Source: Phytoactinopolyspora limicola
GTDB lineage: Bacteria; Actinomycetota; Actinomycetes; Jiangellales; Jiangellaceae
DNA length: 64,000 nt
Direction: 5' to 3'
Assembly (NCBI RefSeq): GCF_011320225.1
Contig: NZ_JAAOEN010000002.1
Coordinates: forward strand, 669,644 to 733,643
Positions 27,010-35,579 of the stretch are shown in pieces. The translations under genes were made by a program, and so were the position numbers. Below the pieces are notes generated by a model. The model did no database searches. It saw nothing but the letters and a program-made list of their open reading frames with translations, and was not told the DNA's origin. The first letter of the stretch is position 1; the number at the start of each line of letters is the position of its first letter.

Positions 27010-27363
27010 TTACTGATCTGGATTACGGAGGGCCCGAAGGTGCCCACGGCGGGTGCCGGTCTCGCCCGGTGGCTCGGGCTCGGGCTCCGGCGGACGGGCG
27101 GCCTCACGCACGGCGTCGGCCAGCGCGAGGAGGTCGTCACTACTCGGCCGGTCAGCGTCCGGATCCGGGGCCAGCCGGATGACCTCCCAGCCGCGCGGAG
27201 CGACCAACCGCTCGGCGTGCCCGGCACAGAGATCGTAGGTGTGTGGCTCGGCATACGTAGCCAGTGGCCCTAACACAGCGGTGGAATCAGCGTAGACGTA
27301 CGTAAGCGTCGCGACCGCCACCTTGGCGCAGGCCGAGCGGGAACAACGACGCGTAGGGCTCAC
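27010..27363 (-). CDS. DUF3499 family protein
   Basis: A 117-residue protein with the actinobacterial DUF3499 pattern: RRCSRSACAKVAVATL, TYVYADSTAVLGPLA, and HTYDLCAGHAERL followed by RGWEVIRL. The Cys/His residues suggest a small zinc ribbon. It corresponds to Rv3258c and is divergent from the zincin-like gene as in mycobacteria. GTG at 27363 is chosen because the family starts just before the first Cys and a TAGCCT box lies 8 nt upstream. The tail is Pro/Glu- and Arg-rich. Confidence 0.88.
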   Translation of the reverse strand: MSPTRRCSRSACAKVAVATLTYVYADSTAVLGPLATYAEPHTYDLCAGHAERLVAPRGWEVIRLAPDPDADRPSSDDLLALADAVREAARPPEPEPEPPGETGTRRGHLRALRNPDQ

Positions 27364-27371
27364 AATGGCCA

Positions 27372-27377
27372 AGGCTA
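27372..27377 (-). promoter_or_regulatory. -10 box for leaderless DUF3499 gene
   Basis: TAGCCT on the minus strand, 8 nt before the GTG at 27363. Confidence 0.45.
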
Positions 27378-27527
27378 TCCCGCGTGGCCTGGCCGTGCGG
27401 GGACGGCGCGCGGACGGGCAACGCGGGGACGAAGGTGGGACGGGCCACGCAGGCAGGCCACGCGGGGCAGGCCACACGCGGTCCGCGACCGGACAGCCAC
27501 CACCCACGTCGAGCGTCACCAAGTTGC

Positions 27528-27533
27528 TAGTCT
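27528..27533 (+). promoter_or_regulatory. -10 box for leaderless zincin-like gene
   Basis: TAGTCT, 7 nt before the GTG at 27541. Confidence 0.5.
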
Positions 27534-27540
27534 GCCCACT

Positions 27541-27993
27541 GTGAGTCATCCCAGCGGCGATACCCCTCGAGCGGGCCTGCCCCGCCTTCGCCGGGATCGG
27601 CACGGACACGGCCTACGCGCGCCGCTAGCCCCGGCAGGATCACCAGTCAACCGGTCCCGCGCGCAGCGTTTCGACGATCTCGTCGTCGAGACTGTCGACC
27701 GGCTCCCCGCTCGGTGGCGCGAACGCCTGGCGAAAGTGGAATTCGCCGTCGAAGACGTTCCCACGCTCGACGATTGGAACCATGACTGGATCCCCTTGGC
27801 CCGGGCATTCGCCGGCACTGGGGCCCTACCTGCGCGCATCGTCGTCTTCCGCCGCCCCATCGAAACCCGGGCCGGTGCCACCGACCGAACCCGCGAGCTC
27901 CTGCGCGATGTCGTGGCTGAACAGGTCGCCGAGATGTTCGGCGCCGAGCCACACGAGGTAGACCCGTCGTATGGAAGCGGCCGCGCCCACTGA
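27541..27993 (+). CDS. zincin-like metallopeptidase family protein, active site lost
   Basis: A 150-residue protein of the short zincin-like family (Zincin_1, the Rv3259 position). The conserved core is RAQRFDDLVVETVDRLP, FAVEDVP, then PARIVVFRRPIE and RELLRDVVAEQVAEMFG. In active family members the last segment holds HExxH; here the corresponding residues read AEQVAE, with neither histidine. The protein is therefore probably not a zinc protease. It is divergent from DUF3499 as in mycobacteria. Confidence 0.8.
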   Translation: MSHPSGDTPRAGLPRLRRDRHGHGLRAPLAPAGSPVNRSRAQRFDDLVVETVDRLPARWRERLAKVEFAVEDVPTLDDWNHDWIPLARAFAGTGALPARIVVFRRPIETRAGATDRTRELLRDVVAEQVAEMFGAEPHEVDPSYGSGRAH

Positions 27994-28116
27994 CCGCTGG
28001 CGGCACCGCGCTGCGCGCATTCACCCCATCGCAGCGCCGCTGCTGCCACAACTGTCCGGCATGCCGCTCCCCCGGTGATCACAGTGCCCCCCCAACGTTC
28101 CATGAGTGTGGCATCG

Positions 28117-28190
28117 CGCACTCCGCTACCGCCAGATGGGGTTAAGGGCCAGATTCGGGCTTGAACGCCATCTGGCGGTAGCGGAGTGCG
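28117..28190. repeat. perfect hairpin of cassette B (23-bp arms)
   Basis: Arms 28117-28139 and 28168-28190 are exact reverse complements, with a 28-nt loop. Confidence 0.9.
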
Positions 28191-28242
28191 GGGCAGCACG
28201 GGCTTCGGCGCGATGGAGCGTGGCGCGTGTCCGGGCGACCAT

Positions 28243-28350
28243 AAGGAGGCTTGCTGCGACATTCCCCCGGGCACAAGGACGCTTACTGTCGCCAGAGCGA
28301 CAACAAGGAGGCTTACTGCACACGGCGGCGCGCCGTAAGGAAGCTTGTTG
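28243..28350 (+). repeat. four direct repeats AAGGAGGCTTACTG (copy B)
   Basis: Units start at 28243, 28275, 28305 and 28337 (spacing 32, 30, 32), matching copy A unit for unit, including the third-spacer and fourth-unit changes. Confidence 0.8.
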
Positions 28351-28491
28351 CAGCCGACAGACTTGGCACGGGCTACTGCCCACCACCGTGATGACCGGCG
28401 GCCGCCGAGACCAACGCCCACGATGAACGCGGCAATATCGGGCACCACACGTAGCCGACGGACCTGGCACGGGCTATTGCTCACCCACTGA

Positions 28492-28540
28492 CGATCAGAT
28501 GCATCAACCAGCCGAGAGGTTGCGTTCATGCATCTGATCG
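28492..28540. repeat. GATCAGATGCAT dyad (copy B)
   Basis: CGATCAGATGCAT (28492-28504) is perfectly inverted at 28528-28540. It is the equivalent of the 8121-8173 dyad in copy A. Confidence 0.75.
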
Positions 28541-28664
28541 CCGCGCGTCCACATCACGGGACGCGATCAGATGCACCCCGGTCGGCCATCGCCCGCGCTC
28601 AGCACACCTGATCGCCGCCTGAAAAAAGATCAGGTGACAAAACGGAGATCAGGTGCGCAACGGG

Positions 28665-30185
28665 TTAGTTGGCGGAGGGGTCGAGGACGCCTGGAAGTTC
28701 ACCGACGACCCGAGGGACGCTGACCTGCAGGGCTGGCGACGGAAGGGGCAGCAGGTCGAGATACGCGCCATCGTCGGCGCTGGCCGACATCTCCCTGGCC
28801 ACGATGATCGTGTCGGCTTGCGCCGGCTCGACGACCACGGTGGCGAAGGATGCGTCCTCCGGCCGCTCGAGCTCCACCGAGACAGTGCCGCCACCAGGAA
28901 CGTCGACGTCTTCCTCGTCGACCACCTCGCCGTCGTCGTCGAGCATGCGAAGGGTCACCCGGGTACTGGACGTCTCGATGGAGCTGATGTGCAGCCGGGT
29001 CTCGAACCCACTCGTCGCCCGGCCGAACAGGGCAGCCGTGGTGCCGGACAGCGGTGTGGTCGCCGCCGTGTAGGCGAGATCGGGCAGTCCGTCGTCGGGA
29101 TCGTCCACGACCCGCACCGACGCGGTGACCGGTTCGTCGCTGTCCAGTTCGATGGCGACGGGGTCGTCGGCGAGCCCGGCGAGGTCCATCTCGTAGACGC
29201 TGCCTGCCGGTACGGTGATCACCTCGTTGTCCACGGGCGCGAATGGGCCACCTGCCCCGAACATCCGCACGGCGACGATCGCGTCGGTGTTTCCCGGCGC
29301 CAGCACCCGCAGCACTCGATCGCCGTGGTCGGGTATCCCCGGGATCACCACTGTCTCGGCGGGCGTACTGGCGGCTGGAACGTAACTCATACCCATCGGG
29401 GTCGTCTCGTCGGTCTCGCGTACTTCCAAAGCCGCCGAGACCCGCCCCTGACTGGTGGTGATCTCCACTCCGACCCGCGCCGAGTCGGGAGCCAGCGCGT
29501 CAAGCAGCAACACCTGCTGGCTGCGGGCGGGCACCCCGATGCCCTGGGTGGCAGGTGCGTCGATCGGGCCGGCTTCATCCCACAACCGAACGTTGACGAC
29601 CGCGGCAACCGACGTCGGGTTGGCGAGAATAAGCCGACCGCGTTTGCCGACCTCTCCGGATCCGCCGACGAACCAGTGTTCGCGTGCGGCCGGCGTACAG
29701 GCGACGGTGCTGAGTCCGCGCAGATCGATCTCGCCGACGAGCATGGACTGTTCGGCGACCAGCCCGGGCGCCAACGCCGCGGCGCCCTCGACCGCTATCG
29801 AGGTCCCCTCGTCGATCTCTACCCGGACGCGTTCGAGTACACCGCGCCCGTCGACGGTGAGTATGGGTTCGGCCGGCTCGGTCGGTTCCGGAGTCGGCTC
29901 GGGGGTTGCGCCCGGTTCCGGGGCGAATCCGAGAGCCCGCGCGGTGATGGGTGCGGGTTCGTCGTCAGCCACCGCATCGACCCCTGGCAGCGCGTACACA
30001 CCCACGTGGGACCGGGCTTCTTCCTCGCCGCCAGCGAATGGGCACACTAGGGTGCTACGCACGACCGGCTCCAGGACTTCCGGGTGTTCTTCCACGACGG
30101 AGTCCGGCGCCCCAACCAGCGATGCCGCCCCTAGCGCACCGGCTGTCACAGCGGCCACCACCAGGGCGGTCAGTCCGCTACGCAT
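28665..30185 (-). CDS. DUF5719 family secreted/anchored protein
   Basis: A 506-residue protein with an N-terminal membrane or signal segment (SGLTALVVAAVTAGALGAAS). The exported body is beta-rich with repeated domains (LILANPTSVAAVVNVRLWDE; LRVLAPGNTDAIVAVRMFG) and ends PGVLDPSAN. It has a Pro/Glu/Thr linker near residues 90-107. DUF5719 proteins are actinobacterial and usually encoded with a large glycosyltransferase, as here. The ATG at 30185 overlaps the glycosyltransferase stop by 1 nt (TGATG). The function is unknown; a role in cell-envelope glycan assembly is inferred from the pairing. Confidence 0.83.
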   Translation of the reverse strand: MRSGLTALVVAAVTAGALGAASLVGAPDSVVEEHPEVLEPVVRSTLVCPFAGGEEEARSHVGVYALPGVDAVADDEPAPITARALGFAPEPGATPEPTPEPTEPAEPILTVDGRGVLERVRVEIDEGTSIAVEGAAALAPGLVAEQSMLVGEIDLRGLSTVACTPAAREHWFVGGSGEVGKRGRLILANPTSVAAVVNVRLWDEAGPIDAPATQGIGVPARSQQVLLLDALAPDSARVGVEITTSQGRVSAALEVRETDETTPMGMSYVPAASTPAETVVIPGIPDHGDRVLRVLAPGNTDAIVAVRMFGAGGPFAPVDNEVITVPAGSVYEMDLAGLADDPVAIELDSDEPVTASVRVVDDPDDGLPDLAYTAATTPLSGTTAALFGRATSGFETRLHISSIETSSTRVTLRMLDDDGEVVDEEDVDVPGGGTVSVELERPEDASFATVVVEPAQADTIIVAREMSASADDGAYLDLLPLPSPALQVSVPRVVGELPGVLDPSAN

Positions 30186-33100
30186 CAAACATCACCGCCG
30201 CGGTCCTCCTCATCACGTCTGCGGGCACGGCGCCCACCGGACTGCCCGGACCTGCGTCGGCCCGCGGCCCGGCGCCCCCGGTAAGTCGAGCTGTCGTCGT
30301 CGGGCGGGCCATTGGATGGCGCGTCCGACGGCACGTCAGCCTGGGTGTGCGCAGGTACGTCCCCCTCGGTGTGCGCACGCACGTCCGACGGTTGCTCGGG
30401 CCTCGCTCGCCGCGCCCGGCGCCCCCGGTAACGTCCTCCCGCCGGATCGGCCCCGGTGTCGTCGTCCAGCGAATGACCAACCGTCTCGGGCGCAGGCTCC
30501 GGCGCCGGTTCGGACTCCGGCCCAGCGGGCCCCCCTCGTCTCGCCGGAGCCGGCGTCATCGGCACCGACGGGTCGGGCCGGTCAGGGGCCGGCCATCCTC
30601 GGTCTGGCCGCTCAGGGGCGGGCGCCAGGGCAGGCGGCAGGGCAGGCGGCTGGGTTGGCGGCGCCTCCATCGGCTCCGGGTGGACCGGTGTTGTCATGGG
30701 TGGTGCACCCGCCGGCACCAGGTGGCGCTCCGGCTCAGCCGGAACTCGGGGCAGGTTCGGCGATGTCGGGTCGTCCGGGTCGAGCTCGGATGCGTGTTCG
30801 ACGGCCCCACGCTCCCGCCGCATCCCCGGCAGAGCCAGCACGATCGCCAGGACAACCGCGCCGAGTTGGATCAGCAACACCCCGGCCCGACGCGGCCCTT
30901 GATGGGACAGTTGCAGTTCGCCGCCGTCGGGCCCGAGGACGAACGCCTGTGCCCACTCGTCGTGGACCACCGGCTGCAAGGCGACCCCGTCCAGGGTCGC
31001 CGACCAGCCTGCGTCGGCAAGTTCGGACAGCACCAGCAGCCGGCCGTCGGCACCATCGGGTACGGTGGCGCTCGCATCGATCTCGCCGCTGTCGATGACC
31101 ACGCGTTCGGTCTCGGCTGGCTCCGCGGCGTCGTCGTCGGCGGCGGGCTCGGCGATCCAGATCCGCCCGACCGGCTCGTCGACGCGCCACATCGCGGCGC
31201 CTTCTGGTGCGCTGGCCCGGACCAGGCCGGGCACGGTGTCGAGAGTGTCGGCAAGCTCACGGTCGAACGGCGCGGTCAGGTAGATGTACTTGGCGGCGAA
31301 CTCGGCCAGCCGGGCGCCGTCAGCTCCGCCCCGGCCGGAGACGATGTCGGCCACGACCTCATCGACGGGGCCGTACTCTTCCGGTGGCGGGCCCATCTCG
31401 GCGTCACCCAGCCGCGGCCCCGAAGCGCGCAGCAGGGCATAGGTGACCCGGCCGTCGTCGGCCCGGCTGAGCACCAGCGTACGTATCCGTTCCGGCTGCA
31501 TGGCCTCGTCGGAGATGTACGCGGGCAGCACCCGGGGATCGCGCCGTTCCAGCGGGTCGTCGGCGCCGCGGGCCACCCACCACACCGATGCGACCAACGG
31601 GACTAGTAGAGCCGCGCTGGTGGCCAGCGCGACGAATGGCTGTCGCCAGCCGAAGGTGCTCTGGGAGAGCCACGCGCGGGCTCCCTCGCCTCCGACGACG
31701 GCCGCCACGATCAACGCACCGCCGACGACGATCGCGGGGAAACCGGGCCATCCGGACACCGGTGTCTGCAAGGTCGGTCCGGTGACGGGAATCCTGGACA
31801 CCAGGACGCCGAACGCCAGCGCCACCCCAAGAACCGTCCAGGCCGCCGCGACCACCAGGCGACGTTGCGGGCGGAACAACGCCGCCCAGCCAGCCAGCAC
31901 CAGACCGGCGCCGAGCCAGATCGGTGCCCCTCCGGGGCCACCCGGGTGCTGCAACAGCACCGACCACGGGGCCAGGGCGTCACTGGACAACCCGGGACCA
32001 GGCATCCCCGCCTCGGTGAACAGAAGCACGGGCGTGTCGAGCACGCTCCCGCTCCACGGAACCAGGACGACGGGAGCGACCCCAACGACGATCGCCATCC
32101 TGATGGCGTTGGCGCCGCTGCGGAAGACCGTGGCCACCGCGACGATGCCCAACGCGAGGACCAGGAGCCACGCCATGGGGACGAACGCCGCCATCAGGGC
32201 GAGGATGAGGCCAGCGCTCCACGCCGCCCGCAAAGGCCCTGGTTCGCCGGGCTGGCCGAGCGTTCGGTACAACGCGAGAACCAGCAGCGGCGCCAGGACC
32301 GCCGCGACGACAGTGCCGAGTCGGCCGGCGGCGAGAGCACCGGTGACGGCCGGCAGTAGGGCGTAACCGACCGACCCCCACAGCCGCAACCACCGGCCGG
32401 CGACCAAGCGGCGCAGCAGGAGGTAGGCGGTGATGCCGGCCAGCGGCACGGCCGCCAGCATGAGCAGGTCGATCGCCAGCGCGGGGCTACGCACCACCCA
32501 GCCGAGCGCCGCCACGACAGCGAGGTACGGCGGGGCCGGCGTGGGGCTGCCGAGACCGACGCCATGCCATGACTCGGTGTAGGACTGCCACAAGCCACCG
32601 ATGTCGCTGACCACGGGGAGCAGCGCTCCGCCGATGAGCCGGCCGCCACCGATCAGGTCCCGCGCGGCGAGGATGGTGACCAGCACCAGAGCGGTGACGG
32701 ACAGCACCAGCGGATGGAGGATGAGCCGGATGAGGAAGGCGTCGTCGGTGTCGGGTGTGTCGTCGGTTTCGGTGGTAGCCGCCCGCCGTTGCGAACCGGG
32801 GACGTCATGACCGGATCCCGAGCCGGTGATCAGCGCCAGTAGGTTCTCGCCGGCATGGCGCAGTTGCTGGCCCCGGGCTGGGAACAGATGCCGCAACTGC
32901 CCATGTGACCTGCGCCGGGTGCGCCGGCGCCGGGTCCGCCCGCGGACCAGCCGGTCCGGGCGACCCAGCACCGCGAGCACGGCGCCGAGCTCCTCGGCGG
33001 CGAGCGCCGGCTGTTTGCCGAACAGGAATCCGAACGACCGGGCTATCCCGCCGCCGAGCAGCCGAAGGAACAGCAGCGGCAGGTAGAGCACCGGCGAGTT

Positions 33101-34084
33101 GACCAGCAGGACGTAGAGCGCGTTGCGGCGGTCGGCCAGGTGCGGGCGGTACCGGGTGGCGCCGAGCCGGCGCCGGCCGTGTGCGGCCGCCTCGGCGTGT
33201 TCGACGGCGGCTCCAGGGCTGACGACGACGGCGTGCCCGGCCTGGTTGGCGCGCCAGCCGAAGTCGATGTCGTCCCGGAAGACCGATAGCAGCGGGTCGA
33301 ATCCGCCGAGTTCGTCCCAGACGTCGCGGCGAACGAGCATGCCGGCGCTACCAACAGCGAGGACGTCACGGATGGTGTCGTGCTGGCCTTGGTCGTATTC
33401 CCGGCGGTCCAGCCCGGTGTGCCGTCGGCCACCACCGGAGATGGTCACGCCGACCTCGAGCAGCTGTCGGTCGCCCCGCCAGCCGAGCACCTTGGGCCCG
33501 ACGATCCCGGCATCCGGGCGGCGCACGGCGGTCTCCAGCAGGTGCACCAGGGCGTCCGGAGCGGGCGCGCTGTCGTCGTGCAACAACCAGATCCACTCGG
33601 TGCGGCCGGTGTCGACCGCGCCGGTACGGCGGGTGGCGGCGAGCATCTCGTCGGCTGCGTGAACCCCACGGGCCACCGCGGCGCCGAAACCCGTCGTGCG
33701 GGGGGCCGTGACCACCGCGGGGGCACCGAGGGCGGATGTGAGCAGCTGAGGTGTCTCGTCCCGGCTGCCGGTATCAACACCGATGATGCGGTTGGGTGCG
33801 TAGGTCAGCGCGCCGAGCGCCTCGAGCGTGCGAGGTAGCCAACGCCCGCCGTTGTGTGCCACGAGGATCGTGGTGACGTCATGCCCGTGCAGATCGGCGG
33901 CGCTCACCGGGGGTTCATAGGTGGCTTCGCCAGCGAAGGCGTCGAGAGCGTCGTCGATCCCGTACCCGGGGTCTTCGTAGACGCTCCGGTTGGCGTCGGG
34001 GCCCGACGCCGTTGCGGAGGTGGTTGGGCCGTGGCCGCCGGTCACGTGGCCATCGGAGGGTGAGTGGTATTGGTCGGTTGCCAT
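30185..34084 (-). CDS. large membrane family-2 glycosyltransferase
   Basis: A 1299-residue protein. A cytosolic GT2 domain (about 65-330) shows VTTILVAHNGGRWLPRT, LLHDDSAPAPDAL (DxD-like) and FRDDIDFGWRANQAGH. Two membrane segments (about 325-350) and then about 12-14 membrane helices (about 450-860) lead to an extracytoplasmic domain, a further membrane helix near 1090 and a long Pro/Arg-rich cytosolic tail. It probably transfers a sugar from a lipid or nucleotide donor to a cell-envelope glycan. The downstream DUF5719 gene is translationally coupled. The start has only a weak GAGG upstream. Confidence 0.88.
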   Translation of the reverse strand: MATDQYHSPSDGHVTGGHGPTTSATASGPDANRSVYEDPGYGIDDALDAFAGEATYEPPVSAADLHGHDVTTILVAHNGGRWLPRTLEALGALTYAPNRIIGVDTGSRDETPQLLTSALGAPAVVTAPRTTGFGAAVARGVHAADEMLAATRRTGAVDTGRTEWIWLLHDDSAPAPDALVHLLETAVRRPDAGIVGPKVLGWRGDRQLLEVGVTISGGGRRHTGLDRREYDQGQHDTIRDVLAVGSAGMLVRRDVWDELGGFDPLLSVFRDDIDFGWRANQAGHAVVVSPGAAVEHAEAAAHGRRRLGATRYRPHLADRRNALYVLLVNSPVLYLPLLFLRLLGGGIARSFGFLFGKQPALAAEELGAVLAVLGRPDRLVRGRTRRRRTRRRSHGQLRHLFPARGQQLRHAGENLLALITGSGSGHDVPGSQRRAATTETDDTPDTDDAFLIRLILHPLVLSVTALVLVTILAARDLIGGGRLIGGALLPVVSDIGGLWQSYTESWHGVGLGSPTPAPPYLAVVAALGWVVRSPALAIDLLMLAAVPLAGITAYLLLRRLVAGRWLRLWGSVGYALLPAVTGALAAGRLGTVVAAVLAPLLVLALYRTLGQPGEPGPLRAAWSAGLILALMAAFVPMAWLLVLALGIVAVATVFRSGANAIRMAIVVGVAPVVLVPWSGSVLDTPVLLFTEAGMPGPGLSSDALAPWSVLLQHPGGPGGAPIWLGAGLVLAGWAALFRPQRRLVVAAAWTVLGVALAFGVLVSRIPVTGPTLQTPVSGWPGFPAIVVGGALIVAAVVGGEGARAWLSQSTFGWRQPFVALATSAALLVPLVASVWWVARGADDPLERRDPRVLPAYISDEAMQPERIRTLVLSRADDGRVTYALLRASGPRLGDAEMGPPPEEYGPVDEVVADIVSGRGGADGARLAEFAAKYIYLTAPFDRELADTLDTVPGLVRASAPEGAAMWRVDEPVGRIWIAEPAADDDAAEPAETERVVIDSGEIDASATVPDGADGRLLVLSELADAGWSATLDGVALQPVVHDEWAQAFVLGPDGGELQLSHQGPRRAGVLLIQLGAVVLAIVLALPGMRRERGAVEHASELDPDDPTSPNLPRVPAEPERHLVPAGAPPMTTPVHPEPMEAPPTQPPALPPALAPAPERPDRGWPAPDRPDPSVPMTPAPARRGGPAGPESEPAPEPAPETVGHSLDDDTGADPAGGRYRGRRARRARPEQPSDVRAHTEGDVPAHTQADVPSDAPSNGPPDDDSSTYRGRRAAGRRRSGQSGGRRARRRDEEDRGGDV

Positions 34085-34249
34085 GCCTCGTCGTCGGTTC
34101 CACCGGTGTCAGCGTTGATGGTGTGCTGGCGCACTGATACGCCGATCGCCAACCTTACGCCGAGATTGGCGAAAGAGCCGCACGGAACCAGTGGCGCCAC
34201 TCATCGACGCTGGTGGGACACCGCACGATCGGGCGATCGGACCGGCTGT

Positions 34250-34516
34250 TCAGCCGGCCCGTTTCTTCAGCTTGCGTCGCTCCCGCTCGGATAGCCCGCC
34301 CCAGATGCCGAATCTTTCATCGTGGGCCAACGCGTATTCCAGGCACTCGTCCTGTACCTCACAGGACAGACACACCCGCTTGGCCTCCCGCGTAGAGCCG
34401 CCCTTCTCGGGAAAGAACGCCTCTGGATCGGTTTGTGCGCACAGGGCGCGCTCCTGCCAGCTCGCCTCCTCGGCTTCGCCTCCGAGCAGGAGGTCTAACT
34501 CTTGCCACTCACTCAC
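34250..34516 (-). CDS. WhiB-family iron-sulfur transcription factor (WhiB2-like)
   Basis: An 88-residue WhiB-like protein. Cys26, Cys49, Cys52 and Cys58 (ALCAQTDPEAFFPEKGG, VCLSCEVQDEC) bind a [4Fe-4S] cluster; FGIWGGLSERERR is the conserved turn followed by a basic DNA-binding tail. GTG at 34516 has AAGGAGG 8 nt upstream. The position close to fbiA/fbiB and DUF3499 matches Rv3260c (whiB2), which controls septation and cell division, so WhiB2/WhmD identity is likely but not proven. Confidence 0.93.
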   Translation of the reverse strand: MSEWQELDLLLGGEAEEASWQERALCAQTDPEAFFPEKGGSTREAKRVCLSCEVQDECLEYALAHDERFGIWGGLSERERRKLKKRAG

Positions 34517-34613
34517 ATGGCTCGCCTCCTTCGACCGCTTCCGGCCCTCAGGCCGGCCCCCGTGGTGCTCCGTGGTGGTCGAGGCCTCGGAACACCAAAA
34601 CGACACGTACGAA

Positions 34614-34642
34614 ATTACATGGCTGAGATACGTGCGCGTCAA
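34614..34642 (-). promoter_or_regulatory. promoter of the whiB gene
   Basis: On the minus strand TTGACG (34642-34637), a 17-nt spacer, and TGTAAT (34619-34614). This is one of the best matches to the housekeeping consensus in the window. It implies a leader of about 90 nt before the GTG. Confidence 0.7.
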
Positions 34643-34697
34643 GCGGAACCGTGCTAAATATCTTCGGTTCACGTTCGGCAAGTACGGACGAACCAGC

Positions 34698-35363
34698 TCA
34701 TCTACCCTCAGGACGGCGCCCATCCAGTGCACGATCGATGAGCCGCGCGATCTCCTTTTCGTCCGGCACGTCGGCCACGAGGACCACCTGCATCAGCAGC
34801 CCACAGAGCAGGATAGCCACCATCTTGCCGGTGAGTGAGTCGGTCCGGGCCTGGAGCACCTCGGCCAAGGCGTTGTCCCAGTCCACGGCCGCCTGGCGGA
34901 GGTGCGGACGGTGCAGAGCGAGCGCGTAGAGGTTGTACTCCGCCATCGTGTCGGCGCGATTCTCCCGGACCGACCGGATGACGAACGCCGCCAATTCGCG
35001 CGCGAGGTCGGCCGCGGGGTCGAGTGATCTCTCCCACGCGCGCAGCTGGGCCACGCTGCGTTCAGCTGCTTTTTCCAGGGCGGCCGCCACGAGATCGTCC
35101 AGTGTGGCGAAATGGTAGGTGGTCGACCCGAGGGGCACACCGGCGGCCGCGGCCACTTTGCGGTGAGTGAGCCCGTCCACGCCGTGCTCGGCGATGACGG
35201 CGATAGCCGCGCGAGCGATGCGGTCGCGCCGGTGCGGGTCGGTGGGCCCGCGGCCGCGCCGCCCCGGCAGCGAGCCACCAGCGGGGTTATCCGGCGAGCC
35301 ACCAGCAGGGCCATCGTCGCCAGGACTCGGTGTCACCCGCTCCACGGTATCGCCTGCACTCAC
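34698..35363 (-). CDS. TetR-family regulator, probable repressor of the bet operon
   Basis: A 221-residue TetR protein. The helix-turn-helix lies at about 52-95 (GVDGLTHRKVAAAAGVPLGSTTYHF). GTG at 35363 is chosen because GGGGAGAAGG lies just upstream; the frame stays open upstream without family-like sequence. The first 35 residues are Gly/Pro/Arg-rich and probably disordered. It is divergent from betB, with a dyad in the shared 216-bp region, so regulation of choline oxidation (a BetI-like role) is inferred. Confidence 0.88.
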   Translation of the reverse strand: MSAGDTVERVTPSPGDDGPAGGSPDNPAGGSLPGRRGRGPTDPHRRDRIARAAIAVIAEHGVDGLTHRKVAAAAGVPLGSTTYHFATLDDLVAAALEKAAERSVAQLRAWERSLDPAADLARELAAFVIRSVRENRADTMAEYNLYALALHRPHLRQAAVDWDNALAEVLQARTDSLTGKMVAILLCGLLMQVVLVADVPDEKEIARLIDRALDGRRPEGR

Positions 35364-35505
35364 TGCCTTCTCCCCGCCATCCCTCCGGCTGAGCCGAGAG
35401 ATCACCCGCTCCGGCGTCACCAAGCCGGGGTTCGGTCTCGATGGCGACGTGACCCCAACACGATCATGAACGCAGGTGCGCGGCCGGGCAAGAATATGGA
35501 CAACA

Positions 35506-35522
35506 GTACACAAATTATGTAC
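35506..35522. promoter_or_regulatory. dyad operator GTACA-N7-TGTAC in the bet promoter
   Basis: GTACACAAATTATGTAC has perfect 5-bp arms and an AT-rich centre. It lies between the divergent TetR and betB genes and is a strong candidate for the TetR binding site. Confidence 0.6.
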
Positions 35523-35579
35523 GCTCGTCCGCATCTTGTGATGTAGAACACGCGGCTGCACGAAAGCGGGGACATCCAC

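Larger units (their letters stand above)
28117..28667. repeat. non-coding repeat cassette, copy B
   Basis: A second copy of the 7719-8307 cassette, same order of parts: hairpin, four AAGGAGGCTTACTG-like repeats, GATCAG dyads and an end repeat that includes the TAA stop of the DUF5719 gene (28665-28667). It lacks the three tandem 19-bp units seen at the left of copy A, and the stretch 28360-28490 differs. Near the right end CACCTGATC (28605-28613) and GATCAGGTG (28628-28636) can pair around an A-rich loop. The cassette lies between convergent genes. Confidence 0.85.

Noticed and set aside
29951..31606. Long open frame opposite the glycosyltransferase
   Set aside because: It is antisense to a well-supported gene and low in complexity (Arg/Pro/Gly), an effect of high GC content.
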